This document shows positions 63,705-64,000 of a stretch of 64,000 bases of DNA, one piece after another; position 1 is the stretch's first letter; each line of letters starts with the position of its first letter. The notes under the pieces are model-generated. The model saw only the letters and a program-made list of their open reading frames with translations. It made no database searches and was not told the DNA's origin. The DNA lies in assembly GCA_963805455.1 (NCBI GenBank), contig CAWDUJ010000004.1, positions 1-64,000 on the forward strand. The letters run 5' to 3'. Made by a program: the position numbers and the translations under genes. Source of the DNA: VRUE01 sp963805455 (GTDB lineage: Bacteria; Actinomycetota; Thermoleophilia; Solirubrobacterales; 70-9).

Positions 63705-64000
63705 TCCTGGCGGGTGAGGGTCAGGTAGATGTCCTCGAGGCTCGGGCGCGAGACTTCCAGCCCCTCGAGCTCGAACCCCTCGGCGAGGGCACGCCCGGTC
63801 AGCTCGTTCAGCGCCCGGACCGGGTCGTCGGTCTCGATCGAGACCTGCTCGCCGTTGCGGCTGTAGGTGATCGTCGTCGTCTGGGCGTCGCGGTCGCCGA
63901 GGTCCTGCGGGGCGCCACCGGCGACGATCTCGCCACCGGCGATGATCGCGACCCGGTCGGCGAGGCGCTGGGCCTCGTCCATGTAGTGGGTGGTGAGGAA
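63701..64000 (-). CDS. ABC transporter ATP-binding protein (partial, N-terminus beyond the window)
   Basis: Only the C-terminal 99 residues are present. The H-loop segment FLTTHYMDEAQRLADRVAII identifies an ABC-2 exporter ATPase, followed by an accessory C-terminal domain ending in SRPSLEDIYLTLTRQE as in DrrA/CcmA-like exporters. The ATG at 63982 is internal (part of the H-loop), and the Walker motifs lie outside the window. It couples to the permease at 62949. Confidence 0.88.
   Translation of the reverse strand, partial: FLTTHYMDEAQRLADRVAIIAGGEIVAGGAPQDLGDRDAQTTTITYSRNGEQVSIETDDPVRALNELTGRALAEGFELEGLEVSRPSLEDIYLTLTRQE

Overview
This 64-kb window is a high-GC, gene-dense bacterial chromosome segment with many GTG/TTG starts, GTGA or ATGA gene overlaps and convergent genes that share stop codons. 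I infer an actinobacterium, most likely of the class Thermoleophilia (Solirubrobacterales-like). The reasons are a LexA gene with a Gram-positive/actinobacterial SOS box (CGAAC-N4-GTTCG), a mycobacterium-like fadA2-fabG4-htdX beta-oxidation cluster, two MMPL transporters, an alkB-rubredoxin-TetR alkane module, a cytochrome c maturation set in a Gram-positive-type genome, and a large lysine-tailed secreted repeat protein of a kind I associate with that class. The taxonomic call is inference. I see no phage, insertion sequence or CRISPR array.

Layout. 0-5.4 kb: succinyl-CoA ligase-type subunits with a small ferredoxin, an HxlR regulator and a divergent MMPL transporter. 5.4-15.1 kb: a TetR-led fatty-acid operon (thiolase, FabG4-type reductase, MaoC hydratase, two acyl-CoA dehydrogenases, acyl-CoA synthetase, class-III aminotransferase). 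15.1-22.5 kb: GGDEF-EAL protein, DUF255 thioredoxin-like protein, second MMPL transporter, glutamine synthetase. 22.6-26.1 kb: a cysteine-less AhpD-like protein, secreted proteins, an RlpA-like protein under a ydaO-type (c-di-AMP) riboswitch, RNase P RNA, lexA and tRNA-Leu(GAG). 26.1-41 kb: histone deacetylase-like protein, TreT-type glycosyltransferase, a GNAT/ADP-forming acyl-CoA synthetase fusion, P450, an ArsR-SRPBCC-NTF2 operon, dtd, methyltransferases, GNATs, a GMC oxidoreductase, then alkB-rubredoxin-TetR. 41-52 kb: secG, ccmF and ccmE, a glycosyltransferase, the large secreted repeat protein with a divergent HTH regulator, tRNA-Gly(CCC), ccmG and ccmH. 52-64 kb: argS, a lipoprotein-Ser/Thr kinase pair, the glycolytic operon gap-pgk-tpiA-gpmI-tgt, a VOC protein and an ABC-2 exporter cut by the window edge.

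Three genes (a methyltransferase, ccmF and a CpsD-like ATPase) each carry what looks like a single extra base with intact homology on both sides. Sequencing or assembly indels are therefore as likely as true pseudogenes.

The most novel-looking signal is a 78-84-nt element present three times in sense orientation: between the succinyl-CoA ligase genes, inside pgk (in frame) and across the pgk/tpiA junction. The copies share internal motifs (a CGCGG-GCGAG block and a GCGAGCG-GAGC-GAG block), but each is closed by a different, perfectly self-complementary terminal stem. This pattern fits either a covarying structured RNA or a small palindromic mobile element that tolerates insertion in reading frames. 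Other strong unassigned structures are a 23-bp perfect hairpin (5382-5432), a 19-bp inverted repeat enclosing the stop codons of two convergent genes (44815-44896) and a 108-nt triple-nested inverted repeat (56562-56669).
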